A stretch of DNA of 64,000 nt, from NCBI RefSeq assembly GCF_028737315.1, contig NZ_JAQZAO010000010.1:124001-188000 (forward strand), in the 5' to 3' direction. The stretch is from Actinomycetospora lemnae (GTDB lineage: Bacteria; Actinomycetota; Actinomycetes; Mycobacteriales; Pseudonocardiaceae). The notes beneath the pieces are model-generated. The model saw only the letters and a list, made by a program, of their open reading frames with translations. It was not told the DNA's origin and did no database searches. The translations under genes and the position numbers were made by a program. Shown one piece after another: positions 53,306 through 62,490 of the stretch. The first letter of the stretch is position 1, and each line of letters starts with the position of its first letter.

Positions 53306-54844
53306 GTGCGCTACGGATTCGCGATCGACCAGACCACGTGCATCGGCTGCCACGCCTGCACGGTGGCGTGCAAGACCGAGCACCAGGTGCCGGTCGGCCA
53401 GTTCCGCACCTGGGTCAAGTACGTCGACCAGGGCACGTTCCCCCACAACACCCGCGACTTCGGGGTGATGCGCTGCAACCACTGCACCGACGCCCCCTGC
53501 GTGACGATCTGTCCGACGCAGGCCCTCTTCCAGCGCGACGACGGCATCGTCGACTTCGACCGCGACCGGTGCATCGGCTGCAAGAGCTGCATGCAGGGCT
53601 GCCCGTACGACGCGATCTACATCGACGAGGAGACGCACACCGCGGCCAAGTGCAACTTCTGCGCCCACCGCATCGACGGCGACCTCGAACCGGCGTGCGT
53701 CGTGGTGTGCCCGACGCACTCCATCTGGGTGGGCGACCTGGACGACCCCTCGAGCGGCATCTCGCGCCTGGTCAGCTCCCGCCCGACCCAGGTCCGCTCC
53801 CCCGAGCAGAACACCGGCCCCAACGTGTTCTACCTCGGCGCGGAGCGTGCGGTGCTCGACCCGCTGGCCGCGCCGGCCGACTCCGGCTACCTCTACTCGC
53901 GCCCGGACCGCCACCGCGCCGACGTCGCGCGGGACATGGCGACGGACCCGGTGACGAAGGCCCGCACCACGCTGAACACCGCCCACCCCCGGCCCTGGGG
54001 CTGGCGGGTCACCACCTACCTCTGGGCCAAGGGCGTCGGCGGGGGTGCGGTGCTGCTCGCCGCGCTGGCCCTGCTCGTCGGCGTGGACCTCGGCGTGCTC
54101 ACCACGCTGGTCGCACCGGCACTGGGCGTCCTGGGCACCGCGGCGACCGGCGGGCTGCTGGTCTGGGACCTCAAGCGCCCCGACCGCTTCTGGTACATCC
54201 TCACGAAGTCGAACCCCCGCTCCTGGCTGGTGCTCGGCGCGTACGCGCTGGCCGCCTTCGCGGCGGTGTCGGGGGTCTGGCTGCTCTACGGCATCGCCCT
54301 CGAGACCGGGCTGCTCGCGGCGAGCCCGGTGGCCTGGACCGTGCTCGCGGTCCTGGGGATCCCGACCGGGCTGATGGTCGCGGGCTACACCGCGTTCCTC
54401 TTCGGCCAGGCCGAGGGCCGCGACCTGTGGCAGTCCCCCCTGCTGTTCTGGCACCTCGTGGTCCAGGCCGTCATGGTCGGCGCCGGCGCGCTGGCGGTCG
54501 CCGCGCTCGTCGCCGGCACGGACGCGGCCGGCGCCGCGCTGATCGTGCGCGCGCTGGTCGTCGCCACCGTCGTGCACGTGGCGATGCTGCTCGTCGAGTA
54601 CCTCGGCCGGCACGCCACGAGGGCCGCCGCCACCGCGGCACACATGGTGACCCACGGCCGGTACGCGCGGCTGTTCTGGACCGCCGGCGTCGCCCTCGCG
54701 CTGCTCGGCGCCCTCGTCGCCCTCCCGTCCTGGGGCGGCGGGCTGCTCGCCCTCGCCGCCCTCGGTGGCCTGGTCGTGCAGGTGGCCCTGCTGGCCTACG
54801 AATCCGTGTTCGTCCGCGCCGGCCAGGACGTGCCCCTGTCCTGA
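53306..54844 (+). CDS. Fused four-cluster ferredoxin and NrfD-like membrane subunit (SoeB-SoeC-like)
   Basis: 512 residues from GTG 53306, with GAGGAGG upstream. Residues 1-205 are a NrfC/PsrB-type ferredoxin with four [4Fe-4S] motifs (CIGCHACTVAC, CNHCTDAPCVTIC, CIGCKSCMQGC, CNFC-CVVVC), 16 cysteines in all. Residues 240-510 carry eight or nine helices of the NrfD/PsrC type. The two are separate genes in most systems. No Tat or Sec signal precedes the ferredoxin part, so it faces the cytoplasm, as in SoeABC. It should pass electrons from the molybdoenzyme to menaquinone. Confidence 0.88.
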   Translation: MRYGFAIDQTTCIGCHACTVACKTEHQVPVGQFRTWVKYVDQGTFPHNTRDFGVMRCNHCTDAPCVTICPTQALFQRDDGIVDFDRDRCIGCKSCMQGCPYDAIYIDEETHTAAKCNFCAHRIDGDLEPACVVVCPTHSIWVGDLDDPSSGISRLVSSRPTQVRSPEQNTGPNVFYLGAERAVLDPLAAPADSGYLYSRPDRHRADVARDMATDPVTKARTTLNTAHPRPWGWRVTTYLWAKGVGGGAVLLAALALLVGVDLGVLTTLVAPALGVLGTAATGGLLVWDLKRPDRFWYILTKSNPRSWLVLGAYALAAFAAVSGVWLLYGIALETGLLAASPVAWTVLAVLGIPTGLMVAGYTAFLFGQAEGRDLWQSPLLFWHLVVQAVMVGAGALAVAALVAGTDAAGAALIVRALVVATVVHVAMLLVEYLGRHATRAAATAAHMVTHGRYARLFWTAGVALALLGALVALPSWGGGLLALAALGGLVVQVALLAYESVFVRAGQDVPLS

Positions 54845-54878
54845 CCCGCTCCCGCCCGCCACCTCCGAGGAGAGCGCC

Positions 54879-57824
54879 ATGACCGAGACCGCTCCCCGCG
54901 ACGCCACGCCCACACGCCCGTCGCCCCCGACCGCACCGGAGCGCGCTCCCGACGACACCCCGCCGGCGCACGAGCGCCATCCGCTGCCCGGTGCGCGCAC
55001 GCACGAGCACCTGCGCAACTTCCCGCCGGTCGAGGACTGGGACCACCACGTCGAGTACGACGCCAAGGCCCATCCGCGCAAGGTGCCCCGCGCGTACATG
55101 CTCGTCCCGACGACGTGCTTCAACTGCGAGTCGGCGTGCGGGCTGCTCGCCTACGTCGACAAGTCCGACCTCTCGGTCCGCAAGGTCGAGGGCAACCCCG
55201 CCCACCCCGGCTCCCGCGGCCGCAACTGCGCCAAGGGCCCGGCCACGATCAACCAGATCGACGACCCGGAGCGCATCCTGCACCCGTTGCGGCGCACGGG
55301 TGAGCGCGGTGGTGGGCACTGGGAGCAGGTCAGCTGGGACGCCGCGCTCGACGACGTCGCCGGGCGCATCCGGCAGGCCATCCTCGACGGCCGCCACGAA
55401 GAGGTCACCTACCACGTCGGTCGCCCCGGGGAGGACGGCTTCGCCGAGCGGATGCTGCAGGCCTGGGGCGTCGACGGGCACAACAGCCACACCAACGTCT
55501 GCTCGTCGGGGGCCCGGCTCGGCCAGACGCTGTGGGGCGGCTTCGACCGGCCCTCGCCGGACCACAGCAACGCCAAGGTGATCCTGCTGTTCTCGTCGCA
55601 CCTGGAGACGGGCCACTACTTCAACCCGCACGCCCAGCGGATCCTGGAGGGCAAGACCGCCGGGGCGAAGCTGGTCGTCGTCGACCCGCGCATGTCGAAC
55701 ACGGCCTCGCACGCCGACCTCTGGATGGCGCCGTGGCCCGGCAGCGAGGCCGCGATCCTGCTCGCGATCGCCTCCCACCTGCTGCGCACGCGGAAGATCG
55801 ACGAGGCGTACCTCCGGCGCTGGTTCAACTGGGAGACCTACCTGGCCGCGCTGCACCCCGACGAGGACCGGACGTTCGAGGCGTTCCTCGACCGCCTCGA
55901 GGCCGACTACGCCGGCTACACCTTCGCGTTCGCGGCGCAGGAGTCGCAGGTGCCGGTCGAGCGCATCGAGGAGCTGGCCCGCCTGGTGGCCGACTGCGAC
56001 CACCGGCTCTCGGCGCACATCTGGCGCTCGGCCGCGGCCGGCAACCTCGGCGGCTGGCAGGTGGCCCGCTGCCTGTGGTTCGTCCTCGCGCTGACCGGGT
56101 CGATCGGCACCCCGGGCGGGACCAGCCCCAACGGCTGGAACAAGTTCATCCCGCACGGCCCGGACGTGCCCGCGCACGACCACTGGAACGAGCTGGCGTG
56201 GCCGGGCGAGTACCCCCTCTCGACCAACGAGATGTCGATCCTGCTGCCGCACTTCCTCCAGGAGGGCCGCGGGCGTCTCGAGGTCTACTTCTCGCGGGTG
56301 TTCAACCCGATCTGGACCTACCCCGACGGCTTCACCTGGATGAAGACCCTGTCCGACCCGCAGAAGGTCGGCCTGCACGTCGCGCTGACACCGACGTGGT
56401 CGGAGACCGCGGAGTTCGCCGACTACGTCCTGCCGGTGGGCCACTCGACCGAGCGCCACGACACGCACTCCTACGAGACGCACGCCGCCAGGTGGCTCGG
56501 CTTCCGCCAGCCCGTGGCGCGGGTGGCCAGCGAGCGCCTCGGACGACCCGTCGGCGACACCCGCGACACGAACCCGGGCGAGGTGTGGGAGGAGAACGAG
56601 TTCTGGTTCGAGCTCTCCTGGCGCATCGACCCCGACGGCGCACTGGGCATCCGGCGCCACTTCGAGTCGCCCTACCGCCCCGGCGAGAAGGTCACCGTCG
56701 ACGAGTACTACCGCTGGATCTTCGAGAACCGGGTGCCGGGGCTGGCCGAGAAGGCCGAGGCCGAGGGCATGAGCCCGCTGCAGTACATGCGCCGCTACGG
56801 CGTCGTCGAGGTCGCGACCGACGTCTACCGTCAGGACGAGCGGCGGCTCTCCGAGACCGAGCTCTCGGGCGCGGTGGAGGACACGTCGCCCGAGACACGT
56901 GGGGTGCTCCGCACGCCGACCGACGACGACTCGGTGCCGCCGCTGATCGGCGAGGCGGGCGCGGTCGGCGTGCGCCACGCCGACGGCACCGCCACCGCGG
57001 GCTGGCTCACCCCGTCGCGCAAGCTGGAGGTCTACTCCACGGCCATGCGCGACTGGGGCTGGCCCGAGCACGCGACCCCGGGCTACATCCGCTCGCACGT
57101 CGCGCGCTCGGAGGTCGACCTCGAGGCCGGCGAGCTCGTGCTCGTCCCGACGTTCCGGCTGCCCACGCTGATCCACACGCGGTCGGGCAACGCCAAGTAC
57201 CTCAACGAGATCTCCAATTCGCACCCGCTGTGGCTGCACACCCGCGACGCGGCGCGTCACGGGGTGCGCACCGACGACCTGGTGCGCCTGTCGACCTCGA
57301 TCGGTCACCTCGTCGCCCGCGTCTGGGTCACCGAGGGCATCCGTCCCGGCGTCTGCGCGCTCTCCCACCACATGGGCCGCTGGCGGCTGCACGACACCGA
57401 GGGCAGCCGGTGGGTCCAGGGGCTGGTCGACATCACGCACCCGGACGGGCCGGACACCTGGAAGCTGCGCTACCGCGGGGGCATCGAGCCCTTCTCGTCC
57501 GACGACCCGGACTCCGAGAGGATCTGGTGGAACGACCCGGGCGTGCACCAGAACCTCGCGTTCGGCGTGCAGCCCGACCCCTGGTCCGGCATGCACTGCT
57601 GGTTGCAGAAGGTGCGGATGGAGCCCGCGCGACCGGACGACCGGTACGGTGACGTCTACGTCGACACCGCCCGCTCCCGCGAGGTCTACCGGGAGTGGCT
57701 CGGCCGCACCCGCGCCACCACCGGCCCCGGCGGGCAGCGCCGCCCGGAGTTCCTCATGCGCCCGGTGAAGCCCCGTCGCCGCGCCTTCCGGCTCGACGCC
57801 GACCGCGACGGCGGTGAGCGGTGA
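54879..57824 (+). CDS. Molybdopterin oxidoreductase catalytic subunit, cytoplasmic (SoeA-like sulfite dehydrogenase)
   Basis: 981 residues from ATG 54879 with GAGGAGAGCGCC upstream. [4Fe-4S] ligands Cys80, Cys83, Cys87 and Cys117 (CFNCESACG, RNCAKG) are present, and the Mo ligand is Cys208 in HTNVCSSGAR. It has the whole DMSO-reductase-family length, with the C-terminal MGD-binding domain (LVLVPTFRLPTLIHTRSGN). There is no twin-arginine signal, unlike thiosulfate or polysulfide reductases, so a cytoplasmic SoeA-type sulfite oxidation is the best reading. The neighbours (persulfide dioxygenases produce sulfite; SoeBC-like subunit upstream) agree. Tetrathionate or thiosulfate reduction is the alternative. 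Confidence 0.82.
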   Translation: MTETAPRDATPTRPSPPTAPERAPDDTPPAHERHPLPGARTHEHLRNFPPVEDWDHHVEYDAKAHPRKVPRAYMLVPTTCFNCESACGLLAYVDKSDLSVRKVEGNPAHPGSRGRNCAKGPATINQIDDPERILHPLRRTGERGGGHWEQVSWDAALDDVAGRIRQAILDGRHEEVTYHVGRPGEDGFAERMLQAWGVDGHNSHTNVCSSGARLGQTLWGGFDRPSPDHSNAKVILLFSSHLETGHYFNPHAQRILEGKTAGAKLVVVDPRMSNTASHADLWMAPWPGSEAAILLAIASHLLRTRKIDEAYLRRWFNWETYLAALHPDEDRTFEAFLDRLEADYAGYTFAFAAQESQVPVERIEELARLVADCDHRLSAHIWRSAAAGNLGGWQVARCLWFVLALTGSIGTPGGTSPNGWNKFIPHGPDVPAHDHWNELAWPGEYPLSTNEMSILLPHFLQEGRGRLEVYFSRVFNPIWTYPDGFTWMKTLSDPQKVGLHVALTPTWSETAEFADYVLPVGHSTERHDTHSYETHAARWLGFRQPVARVASERLGRPVGDTRDTNPGEVWEENEFWFELSWRIDPDGALGIRRHFESPYRPGEKVTVDEYYRWIFENRVPGLAEKAEAEGMSPLQYMRRYGVVEVATDVYRQDERRLSETELSGAVEDTSPETRGVLRTPTDDDSVPPLIGEAGAVGVRHADGTATAGWLTPSRKLEVYSTAMRDWGWPEHATPGYIRSHVARSEVDLEAGELVLVPTFRLPTLIHTRSGNAKYLNEISNSHPLWLHTRDAARHGVRTDDLVRLSTSIGHLVARVWVTEGIRPGVCALSHHMGRWRLHDTEGSRWVQGLVDITHPDGPDTWKLRYRGGIEPFSSDDPDSERIWWNDPGVHQNLAFGVQPDPWSGMHCWLQKVRMEPARPDDRYGDVYVDTARSREVYREWLGRTRATTGPGGQRRPEFLMRPVKPRRRAFRLDADRDGGER

Positions 57825-58993
57825 CCGTGTTCCGAGCGAAGGGCACCTTCGCTCGGGTAGACGGTCGGAGGGCGCCCTTCGCCAGCACGCCCGCGGGTGT
57901 CGACGCCCAGGCTGTGCGCGCCGCGGTCGAGGCCGTGCGCGACCCCGACCTGGGACGACCGCTCGGTGAGCTCGACGCCGTCGACGAGGTCGAGGTGCGG
58001 CGCGGCGGGCGGGTCCGGGTGCGGCTGTCCACGAGCACGAGCGACGCGCCTCCCGAGCTCGTCGCCGCGGTCCGTGCCGCGGCCGAGGCTGCCGGTGCGT
58101 CACGCGTGAAGGTCGAGGCCACGCCGATGACCCCACGCCGGCGCGCGGAGCTCGCCGAGCGGTTGGCGGCCGGGGCGCCACCGCGCGGGGTGGGCGGCCC
58201 GGCGCCCCGCGTCTACGCCGTGGCCAGTGGCAAGGGCGGGGTGGGCAAGAGCACGGTCACCGCCAACCTCGCGACGGCGCTCGCCGCGTCCGGACAACGG
58301 GTCGGCCTGATCGACGCCGACGTCTGGGGCTACTCGGTGCCCCAGCTGTTCGGCGTGCGCCGCCAGCCGGTCGTGCTCGGCGAGAAGATGCAGCCGGTGC
58401 GCGCCCACGGGGTGGCGCTGATGTCGACGGGGTTCTTCGTCGACGAGGACGACCCGGTGGTCTGGCGCGGCCCGATGCTCCACAAGGCGCTGCAGCAGTT
58501 CGTCACCGACGTGGCGTGGGGCCCGCTCGACGTCCTGCTGGTCGACCTGCCGCCGGGCACCGGCGACGCGACGCTCTCGGTGCTCGAGCTGCTGCCCGAC
58601 GCGGCGCTGCTCGCGGTCACCACACCCCAGGCCGCGGCCCGGGTCGTCGCCCGGAGGGTCGTGCGGATGGCCACCGAGTCCGGCGCGCCGCTCGCGGGCG
58701 TCGTGGAGAACATGGCCGGCACGGTCTGCGCGTCCTGCGGCGGGACCACCGCGGTCTTCGGCTCCGGCGGCGGGGAGCTGCTCGCCGACGAGGCGGGCAC
58801 GGCGCTGCTCGGCCGCGTCCCGCTCGACGTCCCGCTGCGCGAGGCGGGCGACCGCGGTGTACCCGTCGTCCTCGACGCCCCCGACGCGGCCTCGGCGCGC
58901 GAGCTCACCCGCCTCGCCGCGACCCTGCCCGCGCCCCGCCGCTCCCTCGTGGGCCGCGCCCTGCCGCTCACGGTGTGCGCTCCGCGCCCGTGA
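57821..58993 (+). CDS. Mrp/ApbC (NBP35-like) Fe-S cluster carrier ATPase
   Basis: 390 residues from GTG 57821 overlapping the molybdoenzyme stop (GTGA). An N-terminal DUF59-like region (VRDPDLGRPLGELDAVDEVEV) is followed by the deviant Walker A GKGGVGKST (about residues 138-146), LIDADVWGYSVPQLFG, VDLPPGTGDATLSV and the cluster-binding VCASCGG near residue 303. It probably inserts [4Fe-4S] clusters; coupling to a Fe-S-rich enzyme fits this. The first 20 codons are formed by a repeat-like palindrome (57832-57882), so the natural N-terminus may begin later. Confidence 0.9.
   Translation: MTVFRAKGTFARVDGRRAPFASTPAGVDAQAVRAAVEAVRDPDLGRPLGELDAVDEVEVRRGGRVRVRLSTSTSDAPPELVAAVRAAAEAAGASRVKVEATPMTPRRRAELAERLAAGAPPRGVGGPAPRVYAVASGKGGVGKSTVTANLATALAASGQRVGLIDADVWGYSVPQLFGVRRQPVVLGEKMQPVRAHGVALMSTGFFVDEDDPVVWRGPMLHKALQQFVTDVAWGPLDVLLVDLPPGTGDATLSVLELLPDAALLAVTTPQAAARVVARRVVRMATESGAPLAGVVENMAGTVCASCGGTTAVFGSGGGELLADEAGTALLGRVPLDVPLREAGDRGVPVVLDAPDAASARELTRLAATLPAPRRSLVGRALPLTVCAPRP
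57832..57882. repeat. Palindromic repeat-like element inside the mrp start region
   Basis: CCGAGCGAAGG (57832-57842) pairs perfectly with 57846-57856, and GCGAAGGGC (57836-57844) also pairs with GCCCTTCGC (57874-57882). It thus offers two exclusive hairpins within 51 bases, starting 11 bases after the GTG. It looks like an inserted REP-type element translated as part of the protein. Confidence 0.55.
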
Positions 58994-59072
58994 GCAGCGC
59001 CCTCGGACCTCCGGCACCGCCAGCAGCAGCGTGACGCCGCGCCGTGTTTGACGGGTTCGCCGACCGCCCGTA

Positions 59073-59090
59073 ATGTAGGGACATACCAAC
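59073..59090 (+). promoter_or_regulatory. Sulfur-island operator-like site C
   Basis: ATGTAGGGACATACCAAC, 15 bases before the ATG of the second MBL-rhodanese gene. It contains ATGT-N4-ACAT and GTAGG-N6-CCAAC inverted repeats. It is the closest match to site B. Confidence 0.65.
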
Positions 59091-59105
59091 GAGGGAGGCA
59101 CTTCC

Positions 59106-60467
59106 ATGCACGTCGAGGTGATCGCCACCGAGGCCCTCGGGGACCGCAGCTACGTGGTGCACGACGGCGAGGTCGCGCTCGTCGTCGACCCGCAGCGCGA
59201 CCTCGATCGCGTCCACGCGGTCCTGGCCGAGCAGGGTGTGCGGGTCGGCGCGGTCGCCGAGACCCACATCCACAACGACTACGTCACCGGTGGGCACGCC
59301 CTCGCCGCGCAGATCGGGGTCGACTACCTCGTCAACGCCGAGGACCCGGTGACGTTCGACCGCCGGGGGGTCGCCGAGGGCGACGAGATCGCGGTCGGGA
59401 CCCTGCGCGTGCGGCCGGTGGCGACACCGGGTCACACCGTCACGCACCTGTCCTACGTCGTCGAGGACACGGCGGCACCCGACGAGCCGGCCGCGGTCTT
59501 CACCGGCGGCTCGTTGCTGTTCGGCAGCGTCGGGCGCACCGACCTCGTCGACGCCGCCCGCACGGTCGAGCTGACCCACCACCAGTACCGCTCGGCCCAG
59601 CGGCTCGCCCAGCTGCCCGACGAGACCCGCGTGTACCCCACACACGGCTTCGGCAGCTTCTGCTCCTCGGGCAACGCGACGGGTGCCGACGCGAGCACGA
59701 TCGGCGCCGAGCGCGCCGCCAACGACGCCCTGCTCGCCACCGACGAGGACAGCTTCGTCGAGACGCTGGTGGCGAACCTGACCGCCTACCCGCGGTACTA
59801 CGCGCACATGGGCCCCCGCAACCTGGCCGGGCCGGACGCCGCCGACCTCTCGCCGGTGGCTGCGGTCGACCCGGACGAGCTGCGCAAGCGCATCGCCGAC
59901 GGGGAGTGGGTCGTCGACCTGCGCGACCGCACCGCCTACGCCGCAGAACACCTCGGCGGCACGATCGGGATCGCGCTCGGCGACCAGTTCTCGACCTACC
60001 TGGGCTGGCTGATGCCGTGGGGCACACCCGTGACGTTGGTGGGCGACACCGCCGACGACGTCGCCGAGGCCCAACGGCAGATGGCGCGCATCGGCATCGA
60101 CCGGCCGGCGGGTGCGGCCGTCGGCAGTCCCGCCGAGCTGGCCCCGTCCGGCGACCTGCGCCACTACCCCAGGGTGACGTTCGCCGACGTGGCGGCGCGG
60201 TCCGGGGCCGAGGCCGACGAGCCCGTGCTCGACGTCCGCCGCGACGACGAGCGCGCCCAGGGCGGCATCCCCGACGCGGTGCACATCCCCCTGCAGGACC
60301 TGCTGGCCCGCCTGCACGAGCTGCCGGCCGGGCGGCTGTGGGTGCACTGCGCCTCCGGCTTCCGGTCCAGCATCGCCGCGAGCCTGCTCGACCGCGCCGG
60401 GCGCGACGTCGCCCTCATCGACGACGAGTACTCCCAGGCGGTCGAGCTCGGCCTCGCCACCGGCTGA
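59106..60467 (+). CDS. MBL-fold and rhodanese protein (persulfide dioxygenase-like, metal ligand altered)
   Basis: 453 residues from ATG 59106, with GAGGGAGG upstream. The MBL domain (1-235) has THIHNDYVTGGH and ATPGHTVTHL, but the ETHE1/CstB TGD motif is TGG (Gly135 in FTGGSLLFGSVGRTDL), losing an iron ligand. A degenerate rhodanese (VVDLRDRTAYAAEHL, no Cys) is followed by an active one (VHCASGFRSS). It is about as long as the first protein (48852-50234) but clearly diverged from it. It may be a hydrolase or a different thiol enzyme. It is followed by tauE and rhodaneses in a probable operon. Confidence 0.85.
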   Translation: MHVEVIATEALGDRSYVVHDGEVALVVDPQRDLDRVHAVLAEQGVRVGAVAETHIHNDYVTGGHALAAQIGVDYLVNAEDPVTFDRRGVAEGDEIAVGTLRVRPVATPGHTVTHLSYVVEDTAAPDEPAAVFTGGSLLFGSVGRTDLVDAARTVELTHHQYRSAQRLAQLPDETRVYPTHGFGSFCSSGNATGADASTIGAERAANDALLATDEDSFVETLVANLTAYPRYYAHMGPRNLAGPDAADLSPVAAVDPDELRKRIADGEWVVDLRDRTAYAAEHLGGTIGIALGDQFSTYLGWLMPWGTPVTLVGDTADDVAEAQRQMARIGIDRPAGAAVGSPAELAPSGDLRHYPRVTFADVAARSGAEADEPVLDVRRDDERAQGGIPDAVHIPLQDLLARLHELPAGRLWVHCASGFRSSIAASLLDRAGRDVALIDDEYSQAVELGLATG

Positions 60468-60485
60468 CCCGCCCGAGGAGAACGT

Positions 60486-61292
60486 GTGACGCTCACGCTC
60501 GAGATCGGGATCGGTCTCGCGATCGGGCTCGTGGTCGGCGCGCTGGGCGGCGGGGGCGGCGTGCTCACCGTGCCCGCCCTCGTCTACCTGCTCGGGGCCT
60601 CGACCCACGAGGCTGCGGCGGCATCCCTGGTCATCGTCGGGGTCGCCGCCCTGACCGGCCTGCCCGTGCACGCCCGCCGCGGACACGTCCGCTGGGGTGC
60701 CGGGGTGGTCTTCGGGTCGGTCGGCACGGTGTCGGCCGTGGCCGGCGCCGTCCTCGCCCGCGACCTGGACCCGTCGGTGCTGCTGCTCGCGTTCGCGGGC
60801 GTCATCACCGTGGCCGCCGTGCTGATGATCCGCGACGCCCGCCGCGGCGGCGACCAGGACGACGCGAGGTCTCCCCCCGCGGCCCTGCCGGGTCCCGCGC
60901 TGCAGCACTCCGGTGCGCTCCGGTGGGCCCTCGTGGTCCTCGGGGGCCTCGCGGTCGGCCTCACGACCGGCCTGTTCGGCGTGGGCGGGGGCTTCCTCGC
61001 CGTCCCCGTGCTGGTGCTGGTCCTGCGCTGGCCGGCCCGCGCGGCCATCGGGACATCGCTGCTCGTCATCGTGATCAACTCGATCGGGGCGCTGGTCCCA
61101 CGCCTCGGCGCGGAGGCCCTCGACGCCCGCCTCGTGGTCCCGGTGACCGCCGCGGCCGTCACCGGGACGGTGCTGGGCAAGCTCGTCGCCGACCGCGTCT
61201 CGACGCCGTCCCTGAGCCGCGTCTTCGCCGCGTTGCTCCTGCTGCTCGCCGCGTACACCGCCGTGCGTTCGAGCATCGCCCTGGCCGGCTGA
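60486..61292 (+). CDS. TauE/SafE family anion exporter
   Basis: 268 residues from GTG 60486, 18 bases after the previous stop. There are two inverted halves, each beginning with the family motif: GLVVGALGGGGGVLTVPALVYLLG and GLTTGLFGVGGGFLAVPVLVLVL, with eight helices in all. Members export sulfite, sulfoacetate or related anions. Directly after a persulfide-type enzyme, sulfite export is the natural guess. Confidence 0.9.
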   Translation: MTLTLEIGIGLAIGLVVGALGGGGGVLTVPALVYLLGASTHEAAAASLVIVGVAALTGLPVHARRGHVRWGAGVVFGSVGTVSAVAGAVLARDLDPSVLLLAFAGVITVAAVLMIRDARRGGDQDDARSPPAALPGPALQHSGALRWALVVLGGLAVGLTTGLFGVGGGFLAVPVLVLVLRWPARAAIGTSLLVIVINSIGALVPRLGAEALDARLVVPVTAAAVTGTVLGKLVADRVSTPSLSRVFAALLLLLAAYTAVRSSIALAG

Positions 61293-61349
61293 CCGCCTCG
61301 TGCGCGAGCCGTGCCGAACGACGGACGGTGCGGCGCACAGCCCACGACA

Positions 61350-61377
61350 AACATCAGTATGTTGGTACCTATACAAC
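61350..61377 (+). promoter_or_regulatory. Sulfur-island operator-like site D
   Basis: AACATCAGTATGTT (61350-61363) is a perfect inverted repeat (AACAT-N4-ATGTT) and runs into GTTGGTACC and TATACAAC. It shares ATGTTGG with site B and the following AACGAG with site C. It lies 14 bases before the rhodanese start. Confidence 0.6.
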
Positions 61378-61391
61378 GAGAGAGGATGCCG

Positions 61392-61706
61392 ATGACGACA
61401 GTGCGCGAGACCTCGGTCGACGAGTTGGCGGCGTCCGGCTGGGAGCCGGGCCGCCTGGTGGACGTCCGGTCCACCGAGGAGTTCGACGCCGGCCACGTGC
61501 CCGGCGCGCACCACGTGCCCCTCGAGGACGTCCTGGCGGACCCGGGGCGCTTCGGTCCGGAGCCGGTGCAGATGATCTGCCAGTCGGGCGGCCGGAGCGC
61601 GATGGCGGCCGAAGCCGTCGAGCAGGCCGGGACCCCGGCGGTCTCGGTCGCGGGCGGGACGTCCGCCTGGATCGAGTCCGGCCGCGCCGTCGACACCTCC
61701 CCCTGA
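61392..61706 (+). CDS. Single-domain rhodanese (sulfurtransferase)
   Basis: 104 residues from ATG 61392, chosen over ATG 61386 for spacing to GAGAGAGG. It is a complete small rhodanese with LVDVRSTEEFDAGHVPGAHHVPL and the catalytic loop MICQSGGRS. It transfers sulfane sulfur between thiols. It follows operator-like site D and precedes a second rhodanese, so it starts its own transcription unit inside the island. Confidence 0.92.
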   Translation: MTTVRETSVDELAASGWEPGRLVDVRSTEEFDAGHVPGAHHVPLEDVLADPGRFGPEPVQMICQSGGRSAMAAEAVEQAGTPAVSVAGGTSAWIESGRAVDTSP

Positions 61707-61732
61707 CGACTCCGATCCACCTGGAGGCCCCC

Positions 61733-62302
61733 GTGAGCACCCCCACCCGCCCCCTGCTCGACACCGCGGCCGTGCGCGCGCTGCTCGCGGCGCACCCCGG
61801 CACGCGCCTCATCGACGTCCGCAGCCCCGGCGAGTTCGCCGCCGCGCACATCCCGGGCTCCTACAACGTCCCCCTCGACCTGCTGCGGGAGCACCGCGAC
61901 GAGCTCCGCGCGGAGCACGACGACCCGGTGGTGCTCGTCTGCGCCTCGGGCGCGCGGGCCGAGCAGGCCCGCGGCGTCCTCGACCGCACCGGCCTGGAAC
62001 GGCTCGAGGTGCTGCAGGGCGGCGTCACCGGCTGGCAGCGCGACGGCGGCCCGGTCCGCGAAGGTAGGGGCACGTGGGCCATGGAGCGCCAGGTGCGGCT
62101 CGCCGCGGGCTCGCTCGTCCTCGCCGGCGTGCTGGGCAGCCTGCGCTACCGGCCCCTCGTCGCTCTCGCCGGCGCGATCGGCGCCGGCCTCACGTTCTCC
62201 GCCGTGACGAACACCTGCGGCATGGCGCGCCTGCTCGCCCAGCTGCCCCACAACCGCCGCGGCGCCCTCGACCCGGCCGCCGCCCTGGCCGCCCTCGCCT
62301 GA
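61733..62302 (+). CDS. Rhodanese with C-terminal membrane hairpin (YgaP-like)
   Basis: 189 residues from GTG 61733, with GGAGG upstream. The rhodanese domain (1-110) has LIDVRSPGEFAAAHIPGSYNVPL and catalytic loop LVCASGARAEQ. It is followed by two hydrophobic helices (about 125-145 and 148-165) with TNTCGMARLLAQLPHN between the end and the tail, the YgaP/DUF2892 arrangement. YgaP is a membrane-bound sulfurtransferase. It is 26 bases after the single-domain rhodanese and is the last gene of the sulfur island. Confidence 0.9.
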   Translation: MSTPTRPLLDTAAVRALLAAHPGTRLIDVRSPGEFAAAHIPGSYNVPLDLLREHRDELRAEHDDPVVLVCASGARAEQARGVLDRTGLERLEVLQGGVTGWQRDGGPVREGRGTWAMERQVRLAAGSLVLAGVLGSLRYRPLVALAGAIGAGLTFSAVTNTCGMARLLAQLPHNRRGALDPAAALAALA

Positions 62303-62490
62303 TCGCCCCTCCACGATCCGGCGCCGTCCTGCTCGGCCGGCGCCGGCCGGGTCGTTCGAGGTGATGAGGAGGTCCGCGCCGGGACGTGCGACCAAAGCCT
62401 CCGTGGGCGGGGCCGGCCGGCCCTCGCAGGCGCCCGCGTCCCACGGGACCGTCCGGCTGCCCGCGGTCGCATCTCGAGAGGCAGGCCACC

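Noticed and set aside
54471..58181. 1236-codon minus-strand frame
   Set aside because: Antisense to the molybdoenzyme; no recognisable motif despite its length.
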